64,000 nucleotides of DNA from Akkermansiaceae bacterium UBA2381. Lineage in GTDB: Bacteria > Verrucomicrobiota > Verrucomicrobiia > Verrucomicrobiales > DEV007. Below the pieces are notes generated by a model that worked only from the letters and a program-made list of their open reading frames with translations, ran no database searches and was not told the origin of the DNA. Of the stretch, positions 26,629 through 35,298 are shown piece after piece. Location: positions 1 through 64,000 of the forward strand of contig DDSV01000052.1 in the NCBI GenBank assembly GCA_002344215.1. The letters are read 5' to 3'. Both the position numbers and the translations under genes were made by a program. Position 1 is the first letter of the stretch, and each line of letters starts with the position of its first letter.

Positions 26629-28728
26629 ATGACAGACCTCTCCAAATACAGAAATATCGGCATTTTTGCACACGTCGATGCCGGTAAAACCACCACCACG
26701 GAGCGAATTCTCAAGCTCACGGGTAAAATCCATAAACTGGGTGAGGTCCATGACGGAGCGGCCACGACCGACTTCATGGAGCAGGAACAGGAGCGCGGGA
26801 TTACGATTCAGTCCGCAGCCACGACCTGTTTCTGGGACGGACACCGTTTCAACATCATTGATACTCCCGGTCACGTTGACTTCACCATCGAAGTGTATCG
26901 CTCGCTCAAGGTTCTCGACGGCGGGATCGGGGTGTTCTGCGGTTCCGGCGGGGTGGAGCCCCAGTCCGAGACCAACTGGCGTTACGCCAACGAATCGGGT
27001 GTTGCCCGGGTCATTTGGGTGAACAAACTCGACCGCATCGGTGCGGACTACTACCGTGTCATTGACCAGATCAAAAAGATCCTCGGCGCCAAGCCTCTTG
27101 TCATGGTGCTTCCGATCGGTATCGAAGATGCGTTCTGCGGTGTCGTCGATCTCCTCACCCGCAAGTCCTGGATCTGGGATGAAACCGGTCTTCCGGAAAA
27201 CTACAAGATCGGCGATGTCCCGGCCGACATGGTCGACAAAGTGGAGGAGTATCGTTCCATGCTCCTCGAGATGGCCGTCGAGCAGGACGACGCCGTGATG
27301 GAGGCCTACCTCGACGGGGTTGAGCCGGACATCGATACGATCAAGCGATGCATCCGCAAAGGCACCATCGGACTCGATTTCTTCCCGACCTATTGTGGTT
27401 CGGCATTCAAAAACAAGGCGGTGCAGAACGTGCTCAACGGAGTCGTCGACTACCTCCCCTGCCCCACCGAAGTGCTCCCGCAGCCGGAAGTGGACCTCGA
27501 AGGAAACGAGACCGGCAAGTTCGCCATCGTTGACGAAAACGGCCCGCTCCGTGCCCTCGCGTTCAAAATCATGGATGACCAGTATGGTGCGCTGACTTTC
27601 ACCCGGATCTATTCGGGCAAGATCAACAAAGGCGATACCCTGCTGAACACGTTCACCGGCAAAACCGAGCGTATCGGCCGCCTTGTCGAAATGCACGCCA
27701 ACTCCCGGATCGATCGCGATGGCGCGGTTGCCGGTGACATCGTCGCCCTCGTCGGATTGAAGAACGTGCAAACCGGTCACACCCTCTGTGATCCGAAGAA
27801 CCCCGCCACGCTTGAGCCGATGGTGTTCCCGGATCCCGTTATTTCCATCGCGGTCTCTCCCAAGGACAAGGCCGGTTCCGAGAAACTCGGTGAAGCGATT
27901 GCGAAGATGGTTCGTGAAGATCCCTCCTTCCACGTCGAAACCGACCCCGATAGCGGTGAGACCATTCTCAAGGGGATGGGCGAACTTCACCTCGACATCA
28001 AAGTGGACATCCTCAAACGGACCCACAAGGTCGAGGTCGAGGTCGGTGCTCCCCAGGTCGCCTACCGTGAGACGATCACGAAGCGTGTCGAGGATTCCTA
28101 CACTCACAAGAAGCAGTCCGGTGGTTCCGGTCAGTACGGCAAGATCGACTACATCATCGAGCCCGGCGAACCCGGCACCGGTTTTGTCTTCGAGTCGAAG
28201 GTTGTCGGCGGCAACGTTCCCAAGGAATACTGGCCCGCAATTGAAAAAGGCTTCCGGCTTTCCAAGGACAAAGGTGTCCTCGCCGGATTCCCCCTCCTCG
28301 ACTTCAAAGTCACGCTGCTTGACGGTGGTTTCCACGCGGTTGACTCCTCTGCGATCGCCTTCGAGGTGGCCGCAAGATCGGGCTATCGCCAGACCATTCC
28401 GAAAGCCGCCCCTCAGCTCCTTGAGCCCATCATGAAGATCGATGTCTTCACCCCCGACAACCATGTGGGTGACGTCATTGGTGACTTGAACCGTCGCCGC
28501 GGCATGATCAAGTCGCAGGACAGCGGCCCGACCGGTGTGCGCGTCAAGGCAGATGCACCGCTCAGCGAAATGTTCGGCTATATCGGCGATCTTCGCACGA
28601 TGACATCGGGTCGTGGTCAGTTCTCGATGGAGTTCTCCCACTACTCGCCCTGTCCAAGGAATATCTCCGAAGAGATCATCGCCAAAGCCGCTGCTGAAAA
28701 AGCGGCTGCGGATAAGGCTCGTCAATAA
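26629..28728 (+). CDS. fusA: Elongation factor G family GTPase (EF-G paralogue)
   Basis: 699 aa, full EF-G length. The G domain shows AHVDAGKTTTTERIL (P-loop, about 14-28), the switch region GITIQSAATTCFW, DTPGHVDF (G3) and NKLD (G4; most EF-Gs have NKMD). Domain II is about 290-390, followed by the EF-G III-V domains with GMGELHLDI, SGQYGKIDYIIEPGEPGTGF and a C-terminal MTSGRGQFSMEFSHYSPCP. It catalyses GTP-driven ribosome translocation, or ribosome recycling for some paralogues. It is monocistronic, not beside rpsL/rpsG/tuf, so it may be a second EF-G rather than the str-operon copy; the symbol is therefore tentative. A strong terminator follows. Confidence 0.85.
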   Translation: MTDLSKYRNIGIFAHVDAGKTTTTERILKLTGKIHKLGEVHDGAATTDFMEQEQERGITIQSAATTCFWDGHRFNIIDTPGHVDFTIEVYRSLKVLDGGIGVFCGSGGVEPQSETNWRYANESGVARVIWVNKLDRIGADYYRVIDQIKKILGAKPLVMVLPIGIEDAFCGVVDLLTRKSWIWDETGLPENYKIGDVPADMVDKVEEYRSMLLEMAVEQDDAVMEAYLDGVEPDIDTIKRCIRKGTIGLDFFPTYCGSAFKNKAVQNVLNGVVDYLPCPTEVLPQPEVDLEGNETGKFAIVDENGPLRALAFKIMDDQYGALTFTRIYSGKINKGDTLLNTFTGKTERIGRLVEMHANSRIDRDGAVAGDIVALVGLKNVQTGHTLCDPKNPATLEPMVFPDPVISIAVSPKDKAGSEKLGEAIAKMVREDPSFHVETDPDSGETILKGMGELHLDIKVDILKRTHKVEVEVGAPQVAYRETITKRVEDSYTHKKQSGGSGQYGKIDYIIEPGEPGTGFVFESKVVGGNVPKEYWPAIEKGFRLSKDKGVLAGFPLLDFKVTLLDGGFHAVDSSAIAFEVAARSGYRQTIPKAAPQLLEPIMKIDVFTPDNHVGDVIGDLNRRRGMIKSQDSGPTGVRVKADAPLSEMFGYIGDLRTMTSGRGQFSMEFSHYSPCPRNISEEIIAKAAAEKAAADKARQ

Positions 28729-28756
28729 GAGGATATCCTTAACGAAAATCTTGAAA

Positions 28757-28784
28757 AGGCCGGGCAAAACTGCCCGGCCTTTTT
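28757..28784 (+). terminator. Rho-independent terminator of the EF-G gene
   Basis: Perfect 10-base stem AGGCCGGGCA / TGCCCGGCCT (28757-28766 and 28771-28780) with the four-base loop AAAC, followed by TTTT. It lies 28 bases after the EF-G stop and before the next start at 28831. Confidence 0.9.
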
Positions 28785-28830
28785 CATGATACGGCGTAAC
28801 CTTCGGACAATCCGTTTCCAGAAAATCGCC

Positions 28831-29013
28831 ATGTCCATTTACCCGGTCATCTGCCCGACTTGCTTTGAAGAGTTTATGGTCCCCCTTCCCGCGCCCGATG
28901 AGACGCCCTGCGAGGTCGACTACGATTGTGAAGTCTGCTGCCGCCCCATGATCGTGGTCTTCGACGAGGAGGACGGCGAGGTCTACGCCAGCGCCCGGGG
29001 CATCCACGACTAA
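28831..29013 (+). CDS. Small CPXCG-motif cysteine-rich protein
   Basis: 60 aa from the ATG at 28831 (MSIYPVICPTCFEEFMVPL). It has two Cys pairs, CPTC (about 8-11) and CEVCCRP (about 33-39), which match the small CPXCG zinc-ribbon-like family common in Gammaproteobacteria and Verrucomicrobia. It probably binds one zinc ion; function unknown. It is separated from EF-G by a terminator, so it needs its own promoter. The open frame could start earlier (28786), but that would lie in the terminator. Confidence 0.8.
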   Translation: MSIYPVICPTCFEEFMVPLPAPDETPCEVDYDCEVCCRPMIVVFDEEDGEVYASARGIHD

Positions 29014-29250
29014 CGCGATTTAAACGCAAAGGTTGCCATTCGTCGCAGCGAGAGGAAGGGAGCGCGGGCACTCCTGCCCGCATCGGGGATAGGCTCGCGC
29101 AAAGAGCCTGCAGATTCGAGAGGCGGACAGGAGAACCGAAGGTAGCCGGCAGGCAATCCGTGCTCCTTTCACCTACCTATTTGGCTCGCGTGGATGGCGA
29201 CGATAACAATCAAAACACCGCGGTGGAACGAGCGCGACTGGAAGTCAGGT
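29014..29250. repeat. GC-rich intergenic stretch with degenerate repeat-like segment
   Basis: 237 bases without a gene. Around 29060-29081 a short hairpin (GCGGGCA...TGCCCGC, with an ACTCC loop) is embedded in GC-rich sequence that looks like a dispersed intergenic repeat rather than a terminator, since no T-run follows. Whether it recurs elsewhere in the genome cannot be judged from one window. Confidence 0.3.
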
Positions 29251-31506
29251 CTATTCCGGTTTCGCTGGCGCGACAGCCGGGGTGGCTCCCGCGTCAGCTT
29301 TAGCCGGACTTGCCGCCGCCGCGGGCTCTCCCCCTGCGGGAAAAGGATTGGCGGGGGCTTTAGATGCATCCGATCCCGACAGGATCTGGGGATCCTCACG
29401 GTCCGTGACGATCCGGAACCCTGTCCAGAAGTTGCGTTCGCCCGGTGACTCCGCGGCGCGACGGGCGGTCAGTTCGAGACCTACCGCCGTGGCGAATGAG
29501 GCACCTCTTACCAAGGGAACCTTACGGTCGGGGAAATCAGGGTGGGTGTTCCAGGTCGCCGTCCATTCCCGCACGTTTCCGGCCAGACCGATGACACCGT
29601 AGCGGCTCTCATCCGCCATGAGCGCGTCAACCGGACACCAGTATTTGTATCCGTCGATACTCCCTGCTTTGACTTCGTCGGTCGTCTCGTGGTCGAGCCC
29701 GCTGTTGAAGTTCGCCTTTTCCAGTTCATCACCCCAGGGATAAATGCTGCCGGAACGGCCGCGCGCCGCCTTCTCCCACTCCTGCTCGGTGGGGAGTCGA
29801 CCACCGCGCCAGGTCGCATAGGCGTAAGCGTCCCACCAGTCGACTCCGATCACGGGAGCGTTGGGGTCGATTTCACCTCCGAGAAATTTTCTCCCTTTTG
29901 TCGCCGCGGCATAATACTGATACCATTTTTCAGGCTCGTAGGAGGTTTTCTCCTTCGGCTGCTCGGCATGGCGGATGAGAAGCTGCTTCTCCGGATGAGC
30001 GGTGAGATCGGCGAGAAACTCGGCGTAGTCGGCGATGGTCACCTCGTACATTCCGATCCAGAATTCACCCAGCTCAACTTCCTCTCCGTTCTGAAAGGGG
30101 AATTTCCCGGCGGGAATCTTGGTAAAGTCCTCCAGATCCCGAACCTCCGGTTTGGCCGACATCATCATGATCGCCGCAATCACTCCAGCCACGATTAAAA
30201 GGCCGATCAGGGTCCCCACGACGAGTGCTTTGCGCGTCGTCTCCTTCTCCGTGATCTTCGCCAGTTCGGGAGCGGAAAGTCCCTCTTTTGGATCCGGCGG
30301 ATTCAGGGCTTTTCTCAGCCCCTCAATCGAATTGATCGCATCGATCCGATCGGTTCCCATACGATCAATGATCGTGAAGAGACCCGGGTCGGTCACCGAT
30401 CGTTTTAGAAAGGGGGTTATCGCATCGGCGAGGACTTCCATCTGACGCCGCTCCTCCTCCGGAGAAAGGGGATTCCCCCGGCCACGAACCGGATTGGCGA
30501 TCCTCGGCTCCATCCCTTTGACGATGAGAATACTCTGGGCCGTGAAGAGACGATGCGACATACCGGCATCGCGAAGATAGACCAGCGCGCTGGAGGCAGC
30601 GGAGAGCACTTTCCACAAAACGGTGTCGTCAAGTTCACTCCGACGCCTGGCGAGATCGCTGAGACTTGGCGCATCGACCAGCTCAAGGGTGTAGAAGTTC
30701 ACCCCCATTTCCTGGTCACACTCGTAAACGAGGGAGATCGCCGGATGGTTGACCGAGGCACGGGCACTGGCCTCATTCACGAATCCCTGCACCCAGTTAA
30801 TGTCACGGCGGTGTTTGCGGTAGAGTGTCTTCAGCGCGACATGACGTCCGATTGAGGTCTGTTCCGCCTCGTAGAGGGCGAAGTCCGCATCCCGCTGGAT
30901 TTCCCGGAGCAGTTTGTAATCGCCCAAGCGGGTTCCAACCGGAAGCGCCTCTTCGGGGAGCAGAACCGGAGCAGTTTCGTGAATCGGGAGAGATTCCGTC
31001 GCGACTTCCGTGCTCGGCTGGGTCGCAATCTCGGGCGGAGGAGAACTGACCGGTATCGTCGAGGTCGACATGGCATTCTCCTGAGTGGATTCGGTCGAGG
31101 CACCGCCCTCACTCGCTGCCGCCCCGAGTTCCGCCCTCATTCCCCCGCGGATGGAGTCGAACCAGTCGATCAGGACCCCCCGGTTTACCGGCTTGAAGAA
31201 GAGGCGCTCACGATCATAGACCCGCGCGTAGAACGGGGTCATGTCCTCGCTGCTGCAGAAGACACTGGGGAAAAAGCCGATTTCCTGATGGAGGTGATCG
31301 CGGAGATCGAAGATGTCTCCCCCCGTTTTGCTATCGACATTCGCAATCAGCATGGTGAGACGGTCGAGGCCCCGGGCCAGTTCCCATGCCTCCGCTGCCG
31401 TGGATGCTTCAAGAAAATTCTCCACCCGTCCCTCAAGAATGGAACGGATGATCTTTCGATCCTCTTCGGATTCGTCAATTATTAAAACCACGGCTTCTTT
31501 TTGCAT
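29251..31506 (-). CDS. Receiver-like / pseudokinase / FGE-sulfatase-domain membrane protein
   Basis: 751 aa. N-terminal receiver-like domain (about 1-125): VVLIIDESEEDR keeps the acidic pair and FFKPVN the Lys, but the usual phospho-Asp position reads LIANVDS, so Asn may replace it. A protein-kinase-like domain (about 190-410) keeps the VAIK-type Lys in HVALKTL, but the catalytic loop is MSHRLFTAQSI, without the HRD Asp, and DFG is replaced by RIAN, so it is a likely pseudokinase. A membrane segment (ALVVGTLIGLLIVAGVIAAI, about 430-449) leads to an outer FGE-like domain (IGMYEVTIADYAEFL, GRLPTEQEWEKAARG, GLAGNVREWTATW, VPLVRGASFAT) that lacks the catalytic Cys of true formylglycine-generating enzymes. 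It follows a small Pro-rich membrane protein by eight bases. Confidence 0.8.
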   Translation of the reverse strand: MQKEAVVLIIDESEEDRKIIRSILEGRVENFLEASTAAEAWELARGLDRLTMLIANVDSKTGGDIFDLRDHLHQEIGFFPSVFCSSEDMTPFYARVYDRERLFFKPVNRGVLIDWFDSIRGGMRAELGAAASEGGASTESTQENAMSTSTIPVSSPPPEIATQPSTEVATESLPIHETAPVLLPEEALPVGTRLGDYKLLREIQRDADFALYEAEQTSIGRHVALKTLYRKHRRDINWVQGFVNEASARASVNHPAISLVYECDQEMGVNFYTLELVDAPSLSDLARRRSELDDTVLWKVLSAASSALVYLRDAGMSHRLFTAQSILIVKGMEPRIANPVRGRGNPLSPEEERRQMEVLADAITPFLKRSVTDPGLFTIIDRMGTDRIDAINSIEGLRKALNPPDPKEGLSAPELAKITEKETTRKALVVGTLIGLLIVAGVIAAIMMMSAKPEVRDLEDFTKIPAGKFPFQNGEEVELGEFWIGMYEVTIADYAEFLADLTAHPEKQLLIRHAEQPKEKTSYEPEKWYQYYAAATKGRKFLGGEIDPNAPVIGVDWWDAYAYATWRGGRLPTEQEWEKAARGRSGSIYPWGDELEKANFNSGLDHETTDEVKAGSIDGYKYWCPVDALMADESRYGVIGLAGNVREWTATWNTHPDFPDRKVPLVRGASFATAVGLELTARRAAESPGERNFWTGFRIVTDREDPQILSGSDASKAPANPFPAGGEPAAAASPAKADAGATPAVAPAKPE

Positions 31507-31514
31507 GGACGGGA

Positions 31515-32789
31515 CTAGGGGATAACAGACTTGGGGAACAAAGCATTTTCAGGGCCGATAACCCCTTCATCCTTATCCGGCTCTGCGGCCGGTTCAACTC
31601 TCAGTTTGGCAATGTCCTCGGGCATTGCCACTTTGTCTTGAATCTGATCGCGATAATAGAGCTCGATGGCATACCCGTAGTAGCTCCGTTCCCCGAGATC
31701 CCGCTTCTGGTCTTCGGTGAACACCGGTTGATGATAGGAGACGATGATTTCCTCCCGACCATCGACCTGCCAGTCGTAGGGCTCCGTGGGATAAAGGTAG
31801 GAAGTATCCGCCGTAGAGGGCTGCACGATGCCTCCGGTCACTTGATCGTAAAAGTAGACGAGCAGAGCGAGATCCTCCCCGACCGGGCGCTCCCCGGGGT
31901 TTGACTCCACGACGACCCGGAGGGTCACTTTCTGCCCTTCACTGGTCGGGGCCTCCTCCTCAACTTTGACGGCTCCGATCCGGAGTATCACGGCACCGGG
32001 AGAGGGTGACGTCGCCGGTGCCGAAGGCGGGGGCGAGGCCGATAGAGCCGGCTCTCCGCGCAGTTGTTGCCCCGCCAGAGGAAAATAGGTGCCGGCCGCA
32101 ATTGGTCCGAGCGCTTCGACACTTTCCCAGTAGGCGCTGGCTTTGTCCTCAAGGCCCATCTGACTCAGGGTCGCCGCCAGTTCCGCGAGAACCCGCGGAT
32201 TGGCGGGCAGGGCGGATTCAACTTCCCTGAAAGCCTGGAGCGCCCCCTGCATGTTGCCACTCGAGCGAAGTTCCGCCCCCGTGGCCAGCAGCCTTTCCAG
32301 TATGGGTTCACCCGTCAGGGCATTTTCTTTCGCCGCCTGTGACAGCGCGGCCGAGAGCGAAAGCGGTTCCGCTGCGGTCTCGGGACCGATAAAGGAAGGT
32401 TCAGGAAGAACCGGCGCAGTCAAGGGAGCGGAATCCGAAACCCCTCTCGTGACAGGAGGAGGCGGAGTCTCCCGGGGAACCGGTGTGACTCCGCCCGTGC
32501 TTCCCGGCTGAGCCACCGAGATTCTTTCCCGATTCGGCTGAGGCGGTCCCGGTGCCACCGGAGGAATCGGCTCGACCACCGGTGCCGGCGGGGAGACCGC
32601 AAGCGGGGGAGGCACGGTAACCTTGGCGACGGTACTGATCCCGGCACCCCGGGAATCCGACGACGCCCTTTTCATGATCGCAAGACTGAGGGCAAAAGCC
32701 TGAATCGTCGCAATCAAGGCAACCACCCACATGATGGTGTGAAAGGTCCGGCCATGAAGGGGCCGGTCTGATAAAGAGTGCTTTGTCAT
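31515..32789 (-). CDS. Pro-rich membrane-anchored protein with a helical repeat region
   Basis: 424 aa from the ATG at 32789 (a GTG directly before it would add one residue). One membrane helix near the N-terminus (about 19-39, MWVVALIATIQAFALSLAI) is followed by a Pro-rich linker to about residue 130 and a TPR-like helical stretch (GNMQGALQAFREVESALPANPRVLAELAATLSQMG, about 175-215). The C-terminal part (about 260-424) looks like a beta domain. No enzyme motif is seen. It precedes the receiver/pseudokinase gene by only eight bases, so the two are probably co-transcribed and may work together at the membrane. It lies opposite the bactofilin gene. Confidence 0.6.
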   Translation of the reverse strand: MTKHSLSDRPLHGRTFHTIMWVVALIATIQAFALSLAIMKRASSDSRGAGISTVAKVTVPPPLAVSPPAPVVEPIPPVAPGPPQPNRERISVAQPGSTGGVTPVPRETPPPPVTRGVSDSAPLTAPVLPEPSFIGPETAAEPLSLSAALSQAAKENALTGEPILERLLATGAELRSSGNMQGALQAFREVESALPANPRVLAELAATLSQMGLEDKASAYWESVEALGPIAAGTYFPLAGQQLRGEPALSASPPPSAPATSPSPGAVILRIGAVKVEEEAPTSEGQKVTLRVVVESNPGERPVGEDLALLVYFYDQVTGGIVQPSTADTSYLYPTEPYDWQVDGREEIIVSYHQPVFTEDQKRDLGERSYYGYAIELYYRDQIQDKVAMPEDIAKLRVEPAAEPDKDEGVIGPENALFPKSVIP

Positions 32790-32892
32790 CACCTCACCAA
32801 CCTGTTTCCAACAGGTTATCGATTCCCTGAACCCTGCATACTATTGCGTAATCTCATGAAGTCGCCAGCCTCATTTAAGGGCGTAAAACGGG

Positions 32893-32920
32893 GTTGAGAT
32901 TTTTTTAAAAAAGTCTCAAC
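32893..32920. promoter_or_regulatory. 28-base near-perfect palindrome in divergent promoter region
   Basis: Arms GTTGAGA and TCTCAAC flank a T7/A6 core, giving two 14-base arms with a single mismatch. It sits between the start of the Pro-rich membrane gene (32789, minus) and the bactofilin gene (33009, plus). It could be an operator serving both genes, or a bidirectional hairpin acting on an early leader transcript. Confidence 0.4.
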
Positions 32921-33008
32921 AGCCTGACATTTTAGCGCTACAGTCTGCGCAGGGAGTCGATTCCGAGAGAGCGGCTCTTTGTCACCAAACCTTAACGCCT
33001 TTTAAACC

Positions 33009-33326
33009 GTGAGTAGCCATTTATCCAGCGACATCCAAATCGAAGGAGATCTCAATTGTTCGACCGATCTCATTTTCGACGGTTCCATCAAGGGGAACAT
33101 CACCTCCAAGGGAAGCCTGACAATCGGTCAGAACGCCTCGGTAAACGGAAACCTCAAGGCCGAGAAGGCCGTCATTGAGGGTAAAATCGTCGGCAACGGC
33201 GACTTTAACTCCTGCCGTCTCTCCCCCACCTCGGTCATCTCCGGCTCGGTGAATACCGTGAGCCTCCAGATGGAGGAAGGTGCCTCTCTTGAGGGACAGT
33301 GCAAAGTGGGCAAAGCCAAAGCCTGA
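33009..33326 (+). CDS. Bactofilin
   Basis: 105 aa with a GTG start. The whole protein is the bactofilin beta-helix: DIQIEGDLNCSTDLIFDGSI, GNITSKGSLTIGQNASVNGN, KAVIEGKIVGNGD and GSVNTVSLQMEEGASLEGQC are regular six-residue coil repeats. Bactofilins self-assemble into cytoplasmic filaments that position cell-wall or membrane machinery. It is short compared with many family members and has almost no tails. It is monocistronic, with a terminator just downstream. Confidence 0.9.
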   Translation: MSSHLSSDIQIEGDLNCSTDLIFDGSIKGNITSKGSLTIGQNASVNGNLKAEKAVIEGKIVGNGDFNSCRLSPTSVISGSVNTVSLQMEEGASLEGQCKVGKAKA

Positions 33327-33349
33327 TCTTCCCTGACATTTTCGCGGAG

Positions 33350-33376
33350 CGCCCCGGTCATTGATCGGGGCGTTTT
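33350..33376 (+). terminator. Terminator of bactofilin gene
   Basis: Stem CGCCCCG (33350-33356) and CGGGGCG (33366-33372) with a nine-base loop, followed by TTTT. It lies 24 bases after the bactofilin stop. The next gene converges from the other side, so it may serve both directions. Confidence 0.75.
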
Positions 33377-33413
33377 CGTTTACACCCCCGGCTCCCGGAC
33401 AAGAGTTCAACTC

Positions 33414-34016
33414 TCACGAAAAATCGTCGATGATCAGAGAGACCCAGATCACGATGATCACCAGCCAGGCGGCAATCCAGGCGGCGGACAAGAGGAACGC
33501 AAGCCACCAGACCGCTTTGCCCCGCGGAACAAATCCTTTCTGATCCTTGCGGTGACGGATCAGGAGGTAAAGAGCGAGCGGAGCGCTGAAAAGCGAGACC
33601 GGAGCGAGGAGAGTCACCAGAGCGAGAGCCCGTTTATCGTGTAAGCTGGCCCGGGCCAACAGGGAGGGTGACTTGTCGACCTCGCGAAGCCGGTGCAGAC
33701 AGGGCAGGCACAGATTTCTCTCCTCCCAGACGGTCGCGGCACGTCCCGACATAAACGAGCCGCACTCCTCGCACTCCTTTTCGGCGCGAAGTTCGGGAAA
33801 AAATGAACAGGTCGCCTCGCCTTCTCCCGCCGGAGCGTCGAGATCCTCACGGGCAAAGGCACGATACAATCTTGGAAACAGGGTCAGTTTCACGCCGCTG
33901 CCGCAGACCGGGCATTTTTCCTCAACCGACCAGACCTGCCGGTCGACCTTCAACTGACTACGGCAGCCGGGACAAAGAAGGACCGCTTCGGGAGATTCCG
34001 TTGGAGGGGAAGGCAT
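33414..34016 (-). CDS. Zinc-ribbon membrane protein of unknown function
   Basis: 200 aa. N-terminal zinc-ribbon pairs CPGC and CPVCGSG (about 15-45), a second Cys set CEECGSF and CLPCLHRL (about 77-110), then two membrane helices at about 125-145 and 165-190 (ALALVTLLAPVSLFSAPLALYLL and WWLAFLLSAAWIAAWLVII). It looks like one of the zinc-ribbon-plus-membrane regulators or chaperone-like proteins common in this phylum. It follows the RDD protein with a 12-base gap and is probably co-transcribed with it. Confidence 0.65.
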   Translation of the reverse strand: MPSPPTESPEAVLLCPGCRSQLKVDRQVWSVEEKCPVCGSGVKLTLFPRLYRAFAREDLDAPAGEGEATCSFFPELRAEKECEECGSFMSGRAATVWEERNLCLPCLHRLREVDKSPSLLARASLHDKRALALVTLLAPVSLFSAPLALYLLIRHRKDQKGFVPRGKAVWWLAFLLSAAWIAAWLVIIVIWVSLIIDDFS

Positions 34017-34028
34017 GGATTGAGTGTC

Positions 34029-34982
34029 TTATTTTTTCATCACGCGGGTCGACGCGATCCGGTCATGGAACGCCCGCTTCTCCGGATCGAGGCCCGCCAT
34101 CCAATAAACCCCTGAGCAGAAAGCGAGCAGGGCGGCGTAAACAAAGAAACCCGTGAACATCGTGAGGACAAAGGCGGACGAATTCTCTCCACTTCCCTGC
34201 GATACTCCCACAAGCAGGCCGATGACGGCGGCGAAGCCCAGAGTGGAGGGCCCCCAGACGAGCAGATAATTGAGCGGCTTTTTGGCGAGCCAGCGAATAA
34301 AGGCCCGCTTGTAGGTCAAGCGGGTGCCGTCAGGATTCACCACCTTTACCCCGATGATGATTTTACCCAGAGTGCCCTGGTATTTCCCCACCATCCAGGT
34401 TTCGTAGAAGATACTCAGCGCGAGGACACCAAGAAGGCCCAGCCCGTAGGCGGCGAGCATCAGGGCGGTCCAGCTGTCCAGCCCTTCGATCACTTCCTCT
34501 CCACCCGAATTCGCCCCGCCCGCCACAGCGACTACATAATACGGGATCATACAGAGTCCGGAAGGGACCATTTTGATCATGTAGTCGAGAACCGAGGCGA
34601 GGGCCCGCCACCAGAATCCGGCGTAGGCCGGAGGCTCGTGCGAGGCGTCGGCAATCCCAATCGCCGCCGTCTCCATCATCCATTGCACGAACTCCTCCTT
34701 GTGCTCGGGACCAATGAGCGCCTCCCCGTAGGGCAACATCTCACGAATCGGATAGACCTGACCGGAATGGGCGCAAACCCCTATTTCGACCGCGCCCCCG
34801 CGCCCGGCCCGCTCGTAAAGGCCCGCTGCGACCGTCCGGAGCGGAACCCAGGCGGGCATTCCCTCCTGCCAGACAAGCGATTTGGCCTTGAGCGCCCCCT
34901 CCCGGCTCAGATCAAGGAGGGTTGGCTCATCAACCGGACCCTGTTGGGTCGCCTCCGTATCGGTGTAGAACCAGGTTGCCAT
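34029..34982 (-). CDS. RDD-family membrane protein with N-terminal GYF-2-like domain
   Basis: 317 aa from the ATG at 34982 (a TTG one codon earlier adds nothing). Residues about 1-55 resemble the GYF_2 domain (WFYTDTEATQQGPVDEPTLL, LVWQEGMPAWVPL). The rest matches the RDD family with Arg/Asp-containing membrane helices: GFWWRALASVLDYMIKMV, LGKIIIGVKVVNPDGTRLTY, RAFIRWLAKKPL and a C-terminal PEKRAFHDRIASTRV. RDD proteins are small membrane transport- or sensor-like proteins of poorly known role. The GYF_2 + RDD fusion is a Verrucomicrobia/Planctomycetes habit. Confidence 0.85.
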   Translation of the reverse strand: MATWFYTDTEATQQGPVDEPTLLDLSREGALKAKSLVWQEGMPAWVPLRTVAAGLYERAGRGGAVEIGVCAHSGQVYPIREMLPYGEALIGPEHKEEFVQWMMETAAIGIADASHEPPAYAGFWWRALASVLDYMIKMVPSGLCMIPYYVVAVAGGANSGGEEVIEGLDSWTALMLAAYGLGLLGVLALSIFYETWMVGKYQGTLGKIIIGVKVVNPDGTRLTYKRAFIRWLAKKPLNYLLVWGPSTLGFAAVIGLLVGVSQGSGENSSAFVLTMFTGFFVYAALLAFCSGVYWMAGLDPEKRAFHDRIASTRVMKK

Positions 34983-35049
34983 CAAGATTGAGGTGAAGTG
35001 TTAATGAGAGAGCAGTCGATGTAAACACCAATTCAGGTGCTCCCCCATT

Positions 35050-35298
35050 TCACCCTCCCTGCACCGGTGGCATCAGGGCGATCTCGTCCCCGTCGTTCAC
35101 GAGGTCATCGCGAGTCGCAAACTCCGCATTGATCGCCAGAAGGAGGCGGCTGTCCCAGCCCTGCAACGCGGGATAGTCGCGATATAGAGAGCCGAGGAGC
35201 GCTCCCATCGTCACCTGACCCGAATCAAGAGTGATCCTGAGGCTTTCCGCACCGACCAGATCGCGGAGAACCGAGAAGAAAAGAACCGTTGCGGTCAT
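35050..35298 (-). CDS. MoaD/ThiS-family sulfur-carrier-like protein
   Basis: 82 aa from the ATG at 35298 (MTATVLFFSVLRDLVGAES). It has the ubiquitin-like beta-grasp pattern and the C-terminal LMPPVQGG tail, whose Gly-Gly would be thiocarboxylated. MoaD is the small subunit of molybdopterin synthase; ThiS serves thiazole synthesis. The sequence (FFSVLRDLVGAE, DEIALMPPV) is closer to MoaD, but no other molybdenum cofactor gene is nearby. Its start overlaps the hpt stop by four bases, so it is coupled to purine salvage here, an odd neighbour. Confidence 0.8.
   Translation of the reverse strand: MTATVLFFSVLRDLVGAESLRITLDSGQVTMGALLGSLYRDYPALQGWDSRLLLAINAEFATRDDLVNDGDEIALMPPVQGG

Noticed and set aside
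26506..29007. 833-codon minus-strand open frame
   Set aside because: It lies opposite the EF-G gene, whose full set of GTPase motifs is clear; the antisense product is low in complexity and unrelated to any family.
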